In this document: positions 42,854-51,247 of the stretch, in pieces
How the letters are laid out: each line of letters starts with the position of its first letter
How positions within the stretch are numbered: the first letter of the stretch is position 1
Assembly: GCF_002368035.1 (NCBI RefSeq)
Contig: NZ_AP018222.1
Location: 3,450,534-3,514,533 of the forward strand
DNA: 64,000 nucleotides
Direction: 5' to 3'
DNA from: Nostoc linckia NIES-25
GTDB lineage: Bacteria; Cyanobacteriota; Cyanobacteriia; Cyanobacteriales; Nostocaceae
Position numbers and translations under genes: made by a program
Notes under the pieces: model-generated
Databases searched by the model: none
What the model was told of the DNA's origin: nothing
What the model saw: only the letters and a program-made list of their open reading frames with translations

Positions 42854-42985
42854 GGGAGATGGGGAGATGGGGAGATAAGGAGATGGGGAGACTTGTACTG
42901 AGCGGAGCCGAAGTATGGGGAGAATAATTCTTAACTGCAAACTCCAAACTCTTTTAGAGACGCGATTAATTCCGTCTCTACTCCT
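42853..42985. repeat. GGGGAGATG repeat plus TAGAGACG palindrome
   Basis: About five GGGGAGATG-like units, then GAGCGGAGCCGAAGTATGGGGAGAATAATTC, and at 42956-42981 the AGAGACGCGATTAATTCCGTCTCT hairpin. The first part is the intergenic counterpart of the insertion inside menC. The hairpin could serve as a terminator for the flanking convergent genes. Confidence 0.75.
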
Positions 42986-43008
42986 AACTCCTCACTCCTC
43001 ACTCCCAA

Positions 43009-44271
43009 CTAACGTTTTTTCACAGACAGAATTAAGCGAACTGAGCGATCGCGTGATAAATAAGTATGAAGCCAAGTAAGTAACACTAATAAGCGACTGC
43101 GGTAGCCAGGGAGATATACCAAATGAACTCCTAGCCACATCAGCCAAGGTAGGCCGCCTGTAAAGGCAAATTTACCAATTTTTGCCACACCTGAATAGCA
43201 GCCAATAATCACTAATATTCCTTTGTGGAAATAGCTAAAAGGTTGTGGCGATTTACCTCGAAATTGCAGCTGAATATTTCGAGCTACAGCAGTACCTTGC
43301 TGAAGTGCTTCTGATGCAAACCCAGCTAATGGTTTGCCGTTCTTTTCCAGATATGCCAGATCCCCAATGGCATAAACATTAGGTTGCTCTAGCAATTGCA
43401 GGGTGGGATGAACAATTAACTTTCGTTTATTTGCTAAAGAAAGCTCGTCTGATATTGTGGGATAATTTGCCTCTACCCCCGCAGTCCAAATGACGGTTGC
43501 AGTTGGAATTACCTCATCGTTTTGCAGATGTACAGATTCCAAAGTCACTCTAGTGACTTTTGTTCGTAGATAAACCTCTACTCCTAGTTGATGTAATCGT
43601 TTATGAGTGTAAGCTCCCAACTTTTTTGGCAGTTCGGCCAGTAAGCGATCGCCAGATTGCAGAAGAATCAACCTCACTTCGGGCAAAAGTGTGGGATAGT
43701 CTCGACGCAAATGGCCTCGAAGCATTTCCACAAAAGCACCCGCCACCTCAACACCGGTTGCTCCACCCCCGACAATTGTAAATGTCAACAGTTGTTGGCG
43801 TCGTGATGAATCAGATTCTTGAATAGCTCGCTCAAAAGAAAATAAGATTTGATTTCGGATAGCGATCGCTTCTTCCAACGTTCTCATGGAGAAAGCAAAT
43901 TCTGAAGCTCCGGGAACTCCCAAAAACTGAGTTTGGCTTCCAGTTGCTAGCACAAGAAAGTCATAACTAATTAAACAACTATCTGTTTCAATAGTTCGTT
44001 TTGAAAAATCAATTTGCTTAACCTCAGCCATTAAAAACTGAATCTTAGCCTTATTCCGTAACAAAGAGAATCGCCGTAAAATTGTCCGAATCGGATAAGC
44101 AATGTACTCAGGTTCTAATTGCCCTGTGGCAACCTGATACAACAGTGGTACAAAGGTGTGATAGTTGTTGCGATCGATTAATACTACATCTAAACCAGAA
44201 TCAGCTAAAGATTGTGCAGCTTGCAACCCACCGAATCCAGCGCCAACAACGACAACGCGGCAACTGTTCAT
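43009..44271 (-). CDS. Type II NADH dehydrogenase-like oxidoreductase (NDH-2)
   Basis: A 420-residue FAD- and NAD(P)H-binding protein with two Rossmann motifs: VVVGAGFGGLQAAQSL at the N-terminus and FTIVGGGATGVEVAGAFVEM near residue 165. Other family features are YHTFVPLLYQVATGQLEPE, TVIWTAGVEANY, NVYAIGDLAYLE and the ALQQGTAVARNIQLQ segment. A hydrophobic C-terminal part (LPWLMWLGVHLVYLPGY) would attach it to the membrane. NDH-2 enzymes in cyanobacteria pass electrons to plastoquinone without proton pumping and are thought to sense redox state. It is monocistronic. Confidence 0.88.
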   Translation of the reverse strand: MNSCRVVVVGAGFGGLQAAQSLADSGLDVVLIDRNNYHTFVPLLYQVATGQLEPEYIAYPIRTILRRFSLLRNKAKIQFLMAEVKQIDFSKRTIETDSCLISYDFLVLATGSQTQFLGVPGASEFAFSMRTLEEAIAIRNQILFSFERAIQESDSSRRQQLLTFTIVGGGATGVEVAGAFVEMLRGHLRRDYPTLLPEVRLILLQSGDRLLAELPKKLGAYTHKRLHQLGVEVYLRTKVTRVTLESVHLQNDEVIPTATVIWTAGVEANYPTISDELSLANKRKLIVHPTLQLLEQPNVYAIGDLAYLEKNGKPLAGFASEALQQGTAVARNIQLQFRGKSPQPFSYFHKGILVIIGCYSGVAKIGKFAFTGGLPWLMWLGVHLVYLPGYRSRLLVLLTWLHTYLSRDRSVRLILSVKKR

Positions 44272-44545
44272 CCTTCCCCTCTTAATTTTCTTAAGCTAGT
44301 CGGCCAAGTTATTAACTGTCAATACATTGATGATAATGACACTAAGATAAACTGACAGGGGAAGTAGAGAAAACAACTATTCCTAATCAGCGTAGGGTAG
44401 GCACTACCTTTTTATATAATGCCCACCCTACAAAGATCGATTATCAGATTTCATCTGGAATTGATATACATTCCAAACGAAACTTCTACCTTTAGAAGTA
44501 GAAAATCATAACTTCTCAAAAATGTAGAAAACCGATCGCTGTTTA
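44272..44545. other. Gap with a short GTAGGGTAGGC palindrome (44392-44431)
   Basis: GTAGGGTAGGC and GCCCACCCTAC form an 11-base stem with one mismatch. The rest (274 bases) is AT-rich and carries the promoter side of the leftward NDH-2 gene. Confidence 0.5.
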
Positions 44546-44761
44546 TTAAATCCTCACGTAGTGAGCAGGAACCCACCGTCTACCATGTCGTGTTTTTTCC
44601 CAATGCCCAGGAATCAACTTTTGATGAATAACTGGGCGCCGAACAACATTAGGTCTATGAACCTCAGGTCTGACAATGATTTTTGCTGCCGATGCCTGTG
44701 ATGGTAAAGAAGCAATAGCCAGTGGTAGAGCCAGTAATGTGCCAATTAGAATACGTTTCAT
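44546..44761 (-). CDS. Small exported basic protein
   Basis: 71 residues from the ATG at 44761. A GAGAGG Shine-Dalgarno sequence lies 6 bases upstream, which excludes the upstream start at 44776. A clear signal peptide (MKRILIGTLLALPLAIASLP, cleavage after QASA) leads to a short Arg/His/Pro-rich mature chain ending GHWEKTRHGRRWVPAHYVRI. The PGHW..GRRWVPAHY pattern resembles the aromatic repeats of YXWGXW-like exported proteins. It would be periplasmic or surface-exposed; the function is unknown. Confidence 0.72.
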   Translation of the reverse strand: MKRILIGTLLALPLAIASLPSQASAAKIIVRPEVHRPNVVRRPVIHQKLIPGHWEKTRHGRRWVPAHYVRI

Positions 44762-44776
44762 AATCGAACCTCTCAT

Positions 44777-45211
44777 TAGTTAAGTTTGGTTTAATTGTCT
44801 ACAACATTTCTCATTAATTTGTGAATATTTAGCCCTTAAATAGCCTTCAGAAAAATATCTGTTTTAGCTATGAAAGTCTTACATATTTCACGTATAAATA
44901 AGATTGCTGTATGGCTATGAGTTTAAAACATTCAACTCAGAATCTACATTGGCAAAAAGTCATTATTTCAGCATTACTTTAGTCATAATGCTTTTTATCG
45001 AGGTAATTATTTTCTAAGTTTTACTACTTTGCTAATACAAAATATATGAATCAATCATTTATAAAAGATAAAATTCCCGGTTTTTTCAACAAAAAGCCGG
45101 GAATTTATGACTTTAAATTCTTACAAATTAAACGGGATTGTCCATATTAGCAGTTTGTAATTTAATAGACAAATCTACAAAATTACTTTTCCAGCTGTAA
45201 TAACTACTCAT
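44777..45211. other. 435-base gap with terminator hairpin at 45071-45106
   Basis: AT-rich, with no ORF of note apart from the hairpin listed separately. It carries the promoter of the small exported protein gene. Confidence 0.45.
45071..45106 (-). terminator. Strong hairpin downstream of the beta-lactamase-fold gene
   Basis: AAATTCCCGG and CCGGGAATTT are perfectly complementary, extended by TTTTTT/AAAAAG. On the minus strand the stem is followed by TTTATC. It is probably an intrinsic terminator, about 100 bases after the stop of the gene ending at 45212. Confidence 0.7.
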
Positions 45212-45811
45212 TTACAACGTCGCCGCAAGTTCCTTTAAGCGATCGCGTCCATCGCGGAACACAGGCCAACCATCCCCCACTAACACAGCTTCCACCCGGC
45301 TAAGTTCTGCCAACCTCTGCACAGAAGCAACAGCCTGCTCTCGACTCAGCAGCTTGTCATCAGGTAATATAGTCAAACTACCTGCTTTGCGTGCCCTTAC
45401 TAAATCTCCTGTAATCAAAGTCGTTTCCTCCAATAATAGAGCCAGTTCGCCGGGCGTTTTAGAACCTTGGAGTTCAATTACCTTTAGTCCGGGTACAAAT
45501 TCTTCACCATCAGATAGCCAGCGATCGCAGTGTATGGGAAAACTGTCTTTTTCTGCCACAGGGCCGGCTATCTTAGCATAAGTTTGATCGGCAATTTCTT
45601 TACTTGCCCTGACATGTTCAGAATTCGTCAACACAATCCAACCCACACCACCGAGGGATTGCAAATGATTCCAATCATGGTTAGATAGCGCTACTGGGTC
45701 AATCAAGATGTTGCCATCTGGGCGAATCCAGGCAATCCCATTGAAATCAATATTTCTTGCCGGATTGAAACTAGACCAGCTATAGAGATCGGGACGATGC
45801 AAAGATTTCAT
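45212..45811 (-). CDS. Metallo-beta-lactamase-fold protein lacking the HxHxDH motif
   Basis: A 199-residue protein with the strand pattern of the MBL fold: WIRPDGNILIDPVALS, VGWIVLTNSEHVRAS, FPIHCDRWLSDGEEFVPGLKVIELQG, TTLITGDLVRA and a C-terminal VEAVLVGDGWPVFRDG. The position normally occupied by the HxHxDH zinc motif reads TNSEHVRAS, so most metal ligands are missing, although GD and GDG turns remain. It may be a degenerate or non-zinc member. The neighbours do not suggest a role. It is divergent from the aminotransferase gene. Confidence 0.75.
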   Translation of the reverse strand: MKSLHRPDLYSWSSFNPARNIDFNGIAWIRPDGNILIDPVALSNHDWNHLQSLGGVGWIVLTNSEHVRASKEIADQTYAKIAGPVAEKDSFPIHCDRWLSDGEEFVPGLKVIELQGSKTPGELALLLEETTLITGDLVRARKAGSLTILPDDKLLSREQAVASVQRLAELSRVEAVLVGDGWPVFRDGRDRLKELAATL

Positions 45812-45867
45812 GATGATTCTGGATTAGTACGTTCAATAATTGACTATTAATCTCAATAATTCAGTAT

Positions 45868-45985
45868 ATAGGGGACTGGGGACTGGGGATTGGGGATTCG
45901 GTATGGAGAGTGCTGAGTTAGGAGTTAGGAATAAAGAGTTATTCTCCCCATTTCCCCAGTCCCCAGTCACTAGCCCTTAGTCCCC
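45868..45985. repeat. ACTGGGG / GAGTTAGGAGTTAGG dispersed repeat
   Basis: GGGGACTGGGGACTGGGG, then GAGTTAGGAGTTAGGAATAAAGAGTTATTCTCCCC, then CCCAGTCCCCAGTC. It forms an imperfect long hairpin. The GAGTTAGGAGT/TTATTCTCC part is shared with 61545-61637 and, reversed, with the menC insertion. Confidence 0.75.
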
Positions 45986-46086
45986 GCTCCTTCCTCTCAA
46001 TTGGAAATTTGAGTATACTACGATAAATCTATCGATATTATGGTTTTATTCGGGTTTACAGAAATTGTCGTACAAGAGGCAAAGGG

Positions 46087-47277
46087 GTGAGTCAGATGCA
46101 GCGCCAAAAAATATCAGCGAAGGCAGGGCAGTTTACAGAGTCGGTGATTCGAGAAATGACAAGGGTGGCACTGCAATATGGCGCGGTGAATTTAGCCCAA
46201 GGATTTCCTGATTTTCCTTGTCCTGAGGAGTTGAAGCAGGCAGCTTATGAAGCAATAGAGGCAGATGTTAACCAATATGCTATCACTTGGGGCGATCGCC
46301 CATTTCGGGAAGCGATCGCCAAAAAAGCTGGCTGGTATCTCGGCTTGGATATCAACCCCGAAACTCAAATCACTGTTACTTGTGGTTCCACAGAAGCAAT
46401 GGCAGCTGTCATGCTGGCCACAGTCGATCCTGGCGAGGAAGTAATTGTATTTGAGCCGTATTATGAAAACTACGGCCCCGATGCGATTCTAGCTGGTGCT
46501 ACACCCCGCTATGTGACACTGCATCCTCCACATTGGACATTTGATGAAACACAGTTGCGTCAAGCTTTCAATGCTAATACCAAAGCCATTATTATTAATA
46601 CACCCCACAATCCCACCGGCAAAGTCTTCAGCCGTGAAGAACTCACTTTAATTGCCGAACTTTGTCAAAAGTGGGATGTACTGGCCTTCACTGACGAAAT
46701 CTATGAACACATTCTTTACGATGGCGCTCAACATATTGCTTTAGCGACCCTTCCCGGAATGGAAGAACGCACAGTTACTATTAACGGCCTATCCAAAACC
46801 TATAGCGTTACCGGATGGCGAGTCGGCTATATTTTGGCAAACCCAGAATTAACAGCAGCCATTCGTAAAGTCCATGATTTCTTAACAGTAGGTGCCCCTG
46901 CACCATTGCAACGGGCCGGAGTTGCTGCCATGCAACTACCACCATCATATTATGAAGAATTAGCCAAACTCTATCAGCACAAACGAGACAACATTTTACA
47001 AATTCTAGATCGAGTAGGCATTCCGTACTTCGATCCCAAAGGAGCATATTATGTTCTTGCAGATATTTCCAAATTCGGTTATAAAACCGATATTGAATTC
47101 ACTTACCACTTAATTAAAAATATTGGTGTTGCTGTAGTTCCAGGTTCTAGCTTTTTCAGCCAACCTGAAAAAGGACATTCATTAATCAGATTCTGCTTTA
47201 GCAAAAGACCTGAGACATTACAAACAGCAGGCGACAGATTACTCAAACTACAACCCAATCTACAACCAATATCCTAA
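46087..47277 (+). CDS. PLP-dependent class I aminotransferase (methionine/kynurenine aminotransferase-like)
   Basis: A 396-residue fold-type I enzyme. The PLP Lys is in TINGLSKTYSVTGWRVGY. Other core elements are NLAQGFPDFPCPEELKQAA, CGSTEAMAAVMLATVDPGEEV, FEPYYENYGPD, NTPHNPTGKVFSREEL and FTDEIYEHILYDG, with the substrate Arg in LIRFCFSKRP. This set matches the methionine aminotransferase/kynurenine aminotransferase branch. The neighbouring transsulfuration genes make a role in methionine or keto-acid recycling plausible. GTG at 46087 with nearby AAAGG; the ATG at 46096 is possible. Confidence 0.88.
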   Translation: MSQMQRQKISAKAGQFTESVIREMTRVALQYGAVNLAQGFPDFPCPEELKQAAYEAIEADVNQYAITWGDRPFREAIAKKAGWYLGLDINPETQITVTCGSTEAMAAVMLATVDPGEEVIVFEPYYENYGPDAILAGATPRYVTLHPPHWTFDETQLRQAFNANTKAIIINTPHNPTGKVFSREELTLIAELCQKWDVLAFTDEIYEHILYDGAQHIALATLPGMEERTVTINGLSKTYSVTGWRVGYILANPELTAAIRKVHDFLTVGAPAPLQRAGVAAMQLPPSYYEELAKLYQHKRDNILQILDRVGIPYFDPKGAYYVLADISKFGYKTDIEFTYHLIKNIGVAVVPGSSFFSQPEKGHSLIRFCFSKRPETLQTAGDRLLKLQPNLQPIS

Positions 47278-47280
47278 CAG

Positions 47281-47360
47281 CTTTTTCCGCTCTTATCTTT
47301 GCGCTCTACCCTGCGGGAAGCCGCTCCGCGTCTATGTGTCCTTTGCGGTTCGTTTTAATA
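47281..47360. repeat. TGCGGTTCGTTTTAA-type dispersed repeat
   Basis: TCTTTGCGCTCTACCCTGCGGG, then CCTTTGCGGTTCGTTTTAAT. Related to the repeat that encodes the thioesterase tail (7600-7651) and to 20686-20700. A further piece (AACGCAAAGTACGCAAAGAG) occurs at 47468-47487 before the cystathionine beta-synthase start. Confidence 0.65.
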
Positions 47361-47527
47361 TCTAAATTTATTAAATATTTGTAATATTTAATTTATTGCT
47401 AATAATAAATAGCAATTAGAAAAAGTATGTCTCAGTTTTCAAAATTAATGTTTTGACGAACCACCAAAAACGCAAAGTACGCAAAGAGAATAAATACAAT
47501 GGCTTACAAATTTTTTATAACTGTTAT

Positions 47528-48889
47528 ATGACTACTTACGACAACATTTTGCAAGCAATTGGTAGAACTCCATTAGTCAAACTTAACAAGATTGCCGAAG
47601 ATATTCACTCCACTATTTATGTCAAAGTAGAATATCTTAATCCCGGTGGCAGTACCAAAGATAGAATTGCCTTAACCATGATTGAAGCCGCAGAAAAAAC
47701 AGGTCAACTCCAACCCGGCGGTACTATTATTGAAGCCACCGCAGGCAATACTGGCGTAGGACTAGCTTTAATTGCAGCAGTGAAAAAATATCGCTGTATA
47801 TTCGTCATGCCTGATAAAATGAGTCAGGATAAAATCAATTTGCTCAAAGCTTATGGTGCAGAAGTAGTTGTTACTCCCACATCTGTACCCCCTGACTCAC
47901 CAGAAAGTTATAACGGTGTAGCAGAAAGACTTGCCAAAGAAATACCCAACGCTTATAGACCAAATCAATTTGAAAACCCCAATAATCCTTTAGCGCATTA
48001 CTTAACTACGGGGCCAGAAATTTGGTCAGATAGTAATGGGAAAGTTGATGTGTTTGTCGCCGGGATGGGAACAGGCGGTACAATTTCTGGAGTTGCCAAA
48101 TATTTAAAAGAGCAAAATCCAAATATTGTAATTGTTGGTGCAGATCCTGAAGGTTCAATTCTTTCCGGTGACACACCCAAATCTTACAAAGTTGAAGGAA
48201 TTGGGGAAGACTTTATCCCCAAAACTTTTAATCGTCAAATAGTAGATGAAATGGTTCGGGTTAGCGATAAAGAGTCATTTAATATGACTCGTCGTTTAGC
48301 ACGGGAAGAAGGTTTATTAGTAGGAGGTTCGTGTGGTACAGCAGTAGCAGCAGCATTGAAGTATGCAGCTAGATTAACAGAGCCAAAGCAGATTGTAGTG
48401 CTATTACCAGATACGGGAAGAAATTATATTAATAAAATTTACTCGGATGCCTGGATGCAGGAAAATGGGTTTTGGGAAGGTACAACAGTTATAAGTACTA
48501 AAGTTGGAGAAATTCTCGCTCAAAAAATAGATTTTCCTTCGCTAGTTGCTGTTAGTCCCCGTGATACGTTGAGCCAAGCCACAAACTATCTGCAAAAGTT
48601 AAATATTTCTCAGCTACCAGTAATTGATAATAATCATGTAGTAGGAAGTGTCAATGAAGCTTCTTTAATGAAATTCCTTCATGATGGTATTAACTTTTCT
48701 AATCAGGAAGTTTCAGCAGTGATGGGTAAACCACTGCCAATTCTTGATGAAGAAGTTGATATTTCGGAAGCTTATCGCCTGCTTTTATCAGGAACCACAG
48801 GTATTATTATTAAGCGCGGTGACGTTCCTGTTGGATTAATTACCAGAGCAGATTTAATTAGATATTGGATTAGTCAAACCCAAGAATAA
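47528..48889 (+). CDS. Cystathionine beta-synthase with C-terminal CBS pair
   Basis: Condenses serine and homocysteine to cystathionine, the first step of reverse transsulfuration. About 453 residues from the ATG at 47528. The frame is open back to 47453, but those residues come from a repeat-like AAAACGCAAAGTACGCAAAG stretch, so the later start is preferred. The PLP Lys is in NPGGSTKDRIA; TAGNTGVGLAL, GMGTGGTISGVAKYLK and GLLVGGSCGTAVAAAL are typical. Residues after about 335 form two CBS motifs. The family also includes cysteine synthases; the CBS pair and the gene that follows favour this assignment. 13 bases separate it from the gamma-lyase/synthase gene. Confidence 0.9.
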   Translation: MTTYDNILQAIGRTPLVKLNKIAEDIHSTIYVKVEYLNPGGSTKDRIALTMIEAAEKTGQLQPGGTIIEATAGNTGVGLALIAAVKKYRCIFVMPDKMSQDKINLLKAYGAEVVVTPTSVPPDSPESYNGVAERLAKEIPNAYRPNQFENPNNPLAHYLTTGPEIWSDSNGKVDVFVAGMGTGGTISGVAKYLKEQNPNIVIVGADPEGSILSGDTPKSYKVEGIGEDFIPKTFNRQIVDEMVRVSDKESFNMTRRLAREEGLLVGGSCGTAVAAALKYAARLTEPKQIVVLLPDTGRNYINKIYSDAWMQENGFWEGTTVISTKVGEILAQKIDFPSLVAVSPRDTLSQATNYLQKLNISQLPVIDNNHVVGSVNEASLMKFLHDGINFSNQEVSAVMGKPLPILDEEVDISEAYRLLLSGTTGIIIKRGDVPVGLITRADLIRYWISQTQE

Positions 48890-48902
48890 TCAAGGAACAA
48901 TA

Positions 48903-50039
48903 ATGGAATTTGAAACTAAAGCAATTCATGAAGGTCAGCAATCAGACCCCCAAACAGGTGCAGTGATTGTCCCGATTTATTTGACTTCCACCTATGAACA
49001 AGAAGCTATAGGTAAGCACAAGGGATATGAATATTCTCGCACAGGAAACCCTACGCGCACTGCTTTAGAAGAAGCTTTAGCTTCTATTGAAAATGGTAAA
49101 TTTGGTTTAGCATTTGCCTCTGGCTTGGCTGCAACCACCACTGTATTAAGTCTGCTTAAAAGTGGCGACCATATTGTTGCTGGCGATGACTTATATGGTG
49201 GTACTTATCGTTTGTTAGAAAAGGTTGTCAAAAATTGGGGTGTGACAACTACTTATGTAGATATTGATAATATCGCTGATTTTGAATCTGCAATTTTACC
49301 AAATACTAAGTTAATTTGGATTGAAACTCCTACCAATCCTTTGTTAAAAATTATTGATATTGCAGCCTTAACGAATATTGCCCGCAAACACAATCTCATT
49401 TTAGTAGTTGATAATACCTTTGCCAGCCCCTATTTTCAAAGACCGTTAGATTTAGGTGCTGATATTGTAGTTCACAGCACTACTAAATATTTAGGGGGAC
49501 ATAGCGATATTATTGGTGGTGCAGTTATCACATCTAACGAGCAACTATACACTGAATTGAAGTTTTATCAAAATGCGATCGGGGCTATCCCCAGTCCTTT
49601 TGATAGCTGGTTAGTACTGCGAGGAATTAAAACTCTAGCTGTAAGAATGCGAGAACATGAAAAAAACGCTTTATTTTTGGCTAAATTTTTAGAGAAACAT
49701 CCAAAAATTGAGCGAATTTATTATCCAGGATTACCTAGCCACGAACAACATCAATTAGCAAAAGAGCAAATGTCTGGCTTTGGGGGGATGATTAGTTTGG
49801 AATTAAAAGGCGGTTTTGCTGAGGTTGAAAAATTTGCTTCTCGACTCAAGTTGTTTTTGCTGGCTGAAAGTTTGGGAGGAGTTGAATCACTACTTTGTTA
49901 TCCCACGAAAATGACCCACGGCTCTCTACCAGAAGCAGAACGACTTAAGCGGGGAATAAAGGATAATTTAGTTCGTCTTTCAGTAGGAATTGAGCATCAG
50001 CAAGATTTACAAGCTGATTTAGAAAATGCTCTGGCTTGA
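48903..50039 (+). CDS. Cystathionine gamma-lyase/gamma-synthase
   Basis: A 378-residue Cys/Met-metabolism PLP enzyme. The Lys is in VHSTTKYLGGHSDIIGG, with ETPTNPLLKIIDI, FASGLAATTTVLSLLKSGDH and SLGGVESLLCYPTKMTHGSL. As the second gene of a two-gene operon with cystathionine beta-synthase, it most likely cleaves cystathionine to cysteine and 2-oxobutyrate (reverse transsulfuration). Sequence alone cannot exclude cystathionine gamma-synthase. The start ATG at 48903 has AAGGAAC 8 bases upstream. Confidence 0.9.
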   Translation: MEFETKAIHEGQQSDPQTGAVIVPIYLTSTYEQEAIGKHKGYEYSRTGNPTRTALEEALASIENGKFGLAFASGLAATTTVLSLLKSGDHIVAGDDLYGGTYRLLEKVVKNWGVTTTYVDIDNIADFESAILPNTKLIWIETPTNPLLKIIDIAALTNIARKHNLILVVDNTFASPYFQRPLDLGADIVVHSTTKYLGGHSDIIGGAVITSNEQLYTELKFYQNAIGAIPSPFDSWLVLRGIKTLAVRMREHEKNALFLAKFLEKHPKIERIYYPGLPSHEQHQLAKEQMSGFGGMISLELKGGFAEVEKFASRLKLFLLAESLGGVESLLCYPTKMTHGSLPEAERLKRGIKDNLVRLSVGIEHQQDLQADLENALA

Positions 50040-50065
50040 AAAAGTATTAGGGAATGGGTGTAGGG

Positions 50066-50243
50066 GTTTAGCATTGCTTATGCGTATCAACTTAAGCTCA
50101 AATTGCCCCACAATCGTTTTACCCCACCCCGATTTTGGCTTTAGACAAAATCGGGGTGGGGTAACGCGGATCTTGATGGTAAGTGAGTAGAACCCGCTCA
50201 TCACGTTTTCACGTTAAGTTGACACGTATGAGCATTGCTAAAC
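50066..50243. mobile_element. MITE-like element, family 2 copy 2, with 29-base inverted ends
   Basis: The left end GTTTAGCATTGCTTATGCG and the right end CATGAG-type partner (ending GAGCATTGCTAAAC) are inverted, with about 25 of 29 positions matching. The interior is a palindrome: TACCCCACCCCGATTTT / AAAATCGGGGTGGGGTA. The region 36308-36442 carries a related element in the opposite orientation. It has no coding capacity. Confidence 0.8.
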
Positions 50244-50319
50244 TCTTACAAGGTCTAGGCATCTTTAAATCCTGTCTAGCTGCCAGTTATACCGTTTATT
50301 TGTGAACCTGCATATATTT

Positions 50320-50370
50320 ACCCCCCGGCTACGCCGTCCCCCCTTGCCAAGGGGGGACTACAGAGGGGTC
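50320..50370. repeat. CCCCCCTTGCCAAGGGGGG palindrome
   Basis: A short GC-rich palindrome of the same style as the interiors at 33300-33330 and 36357-36385. The rest of the 700-base gap 50040-50747 contains the MITE above, AT-rich sequence, and no supported gene. Confidence 0.65.
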
Positions 50371-50747
50371 TTGATTATGTGCATCTTTATACAGAATTGG
50401 TATTAATATAAGTTAATAAATATTTATTTAGGCATTTGTAAAAAAAAATGACATTATTTTCCTTCCAAATTTAACTCTAACTTTTGATCCCGAACGTAAA
50501 ATTGACTTGCTTGATGAAATCCCACTTCAAGACTGGGGTATGTAAGCCTTAATATGTAAGAATCCCCAAAAAAAGAACAGTAAATATTTGGAGAATTAAT
50601 TTGAATTACCGGTAATTATATCGGGATAGTAGGCTTATAAATTCTGGAGAAAAAGCCCCATTGACTGCTAAAAAAGATAGGGCTAGTGTTATAAGTAGTC
50701 CTAAGAAAGACGTTGTTAATGCATCAATAAATCAAGAGGTATTTCCT

Positions 50748-51119
50748 ATGATGATGATGATGACTGAAACCATGACTTCAGAAATGCAAGCTTGTATGGA
50801 TGCTTGTATGAACTGTCATAAAATGTGCATGGAAACCATGACTTACTGCATGAGCAAAGGTGGTATGCACATGGATAAAAGCATGATGAGCATGATGAGC
50901 ATGATGCGTGATTGCGCTGAAATGTGCATGATGTGTATGAACATGATGATGGGCGGTTCTGAGTTCGCGGAACGCACTTGTATGCTGTGTGCAGAAATGT
51001 GCGATCGCTGTGCAATGGCATGTGAAATGATGAGCGATGATGCCAAAATGATGGAATGTGCTGCTGCTTGCCGCAAATGTGCAGAATCTTGCAGATCTAT
51101 GCACATGATGACTGCATAA
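50748..51119 (+). CDS. Cys/Met-rich four-helix-bundle protein, copper-storage (Csp)-like
   Basis: 123 residues from the first of five consecutive ATG codons (50748), preceded by AGAGGTATTTCCT. An in-frame upstream extension to 50661 lacks a ribosome site. There are 17 Cys residues and a very high Met content, arranged as CxxxC or CxxC steps on helices (ACMDACMNCHKMC, RDCAEMCMMC, TCMLCAEMCDRC, ECAAACRKCAESC). This is the pattern of the DUF326/Csp family, which binds many Cu(I) ions inside a four-helix bundle. No signal peptide was seen, so it is probably cytosolic copper storage. No copper regulator or pump is adjacent. Confidence 0.85.
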   Translation: MMMMMTETMTSEMQACMDACMNCHKMCMETMTYCMSKGGMHMDKSMMSMMSMMRDCAEMCMMCMNMMMGGSEFAERTCMLCAEMCDRCAMACEMMSDDAKMMECAAACRKCAESCRSMHMMTA

Positions 51120-51156
51120 TTCTTCGACTTCGCAGAAGTTTCTCTGCAACCTAATA

Positions 51157-51193
51157 TTCAAGCGCTCAGGCTCTTTGGGTCTGGGCGCTTGAA
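51157..51193 (+). terminator. Hairpin after the Csp-like gene
   Basis: TTCAAGCGCTCAG and CTGGGCGCTTGAA form a 13-base stem with one G-U pair and a loop of about 11 bases. It starts 38 bases after the stop. No long T-run follows on the plus strand. Confidence 0.6.
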
Positions 51194-51247
51194 GTAAAAA
51201 CCAATTCAGAATTCAGAATTTGAATAAGCTTCAAAAATCACAGCAAA

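Noticed and set aside
50746..51161. Three long minus-strand ORFs (Cys/His/Ser-rich) opposite the Csp-like gene
   Set aside because: They are mirror images of the repetitive ATG/TGC-rich coding sequence on the plus strand, with no ribosome sites or family features.
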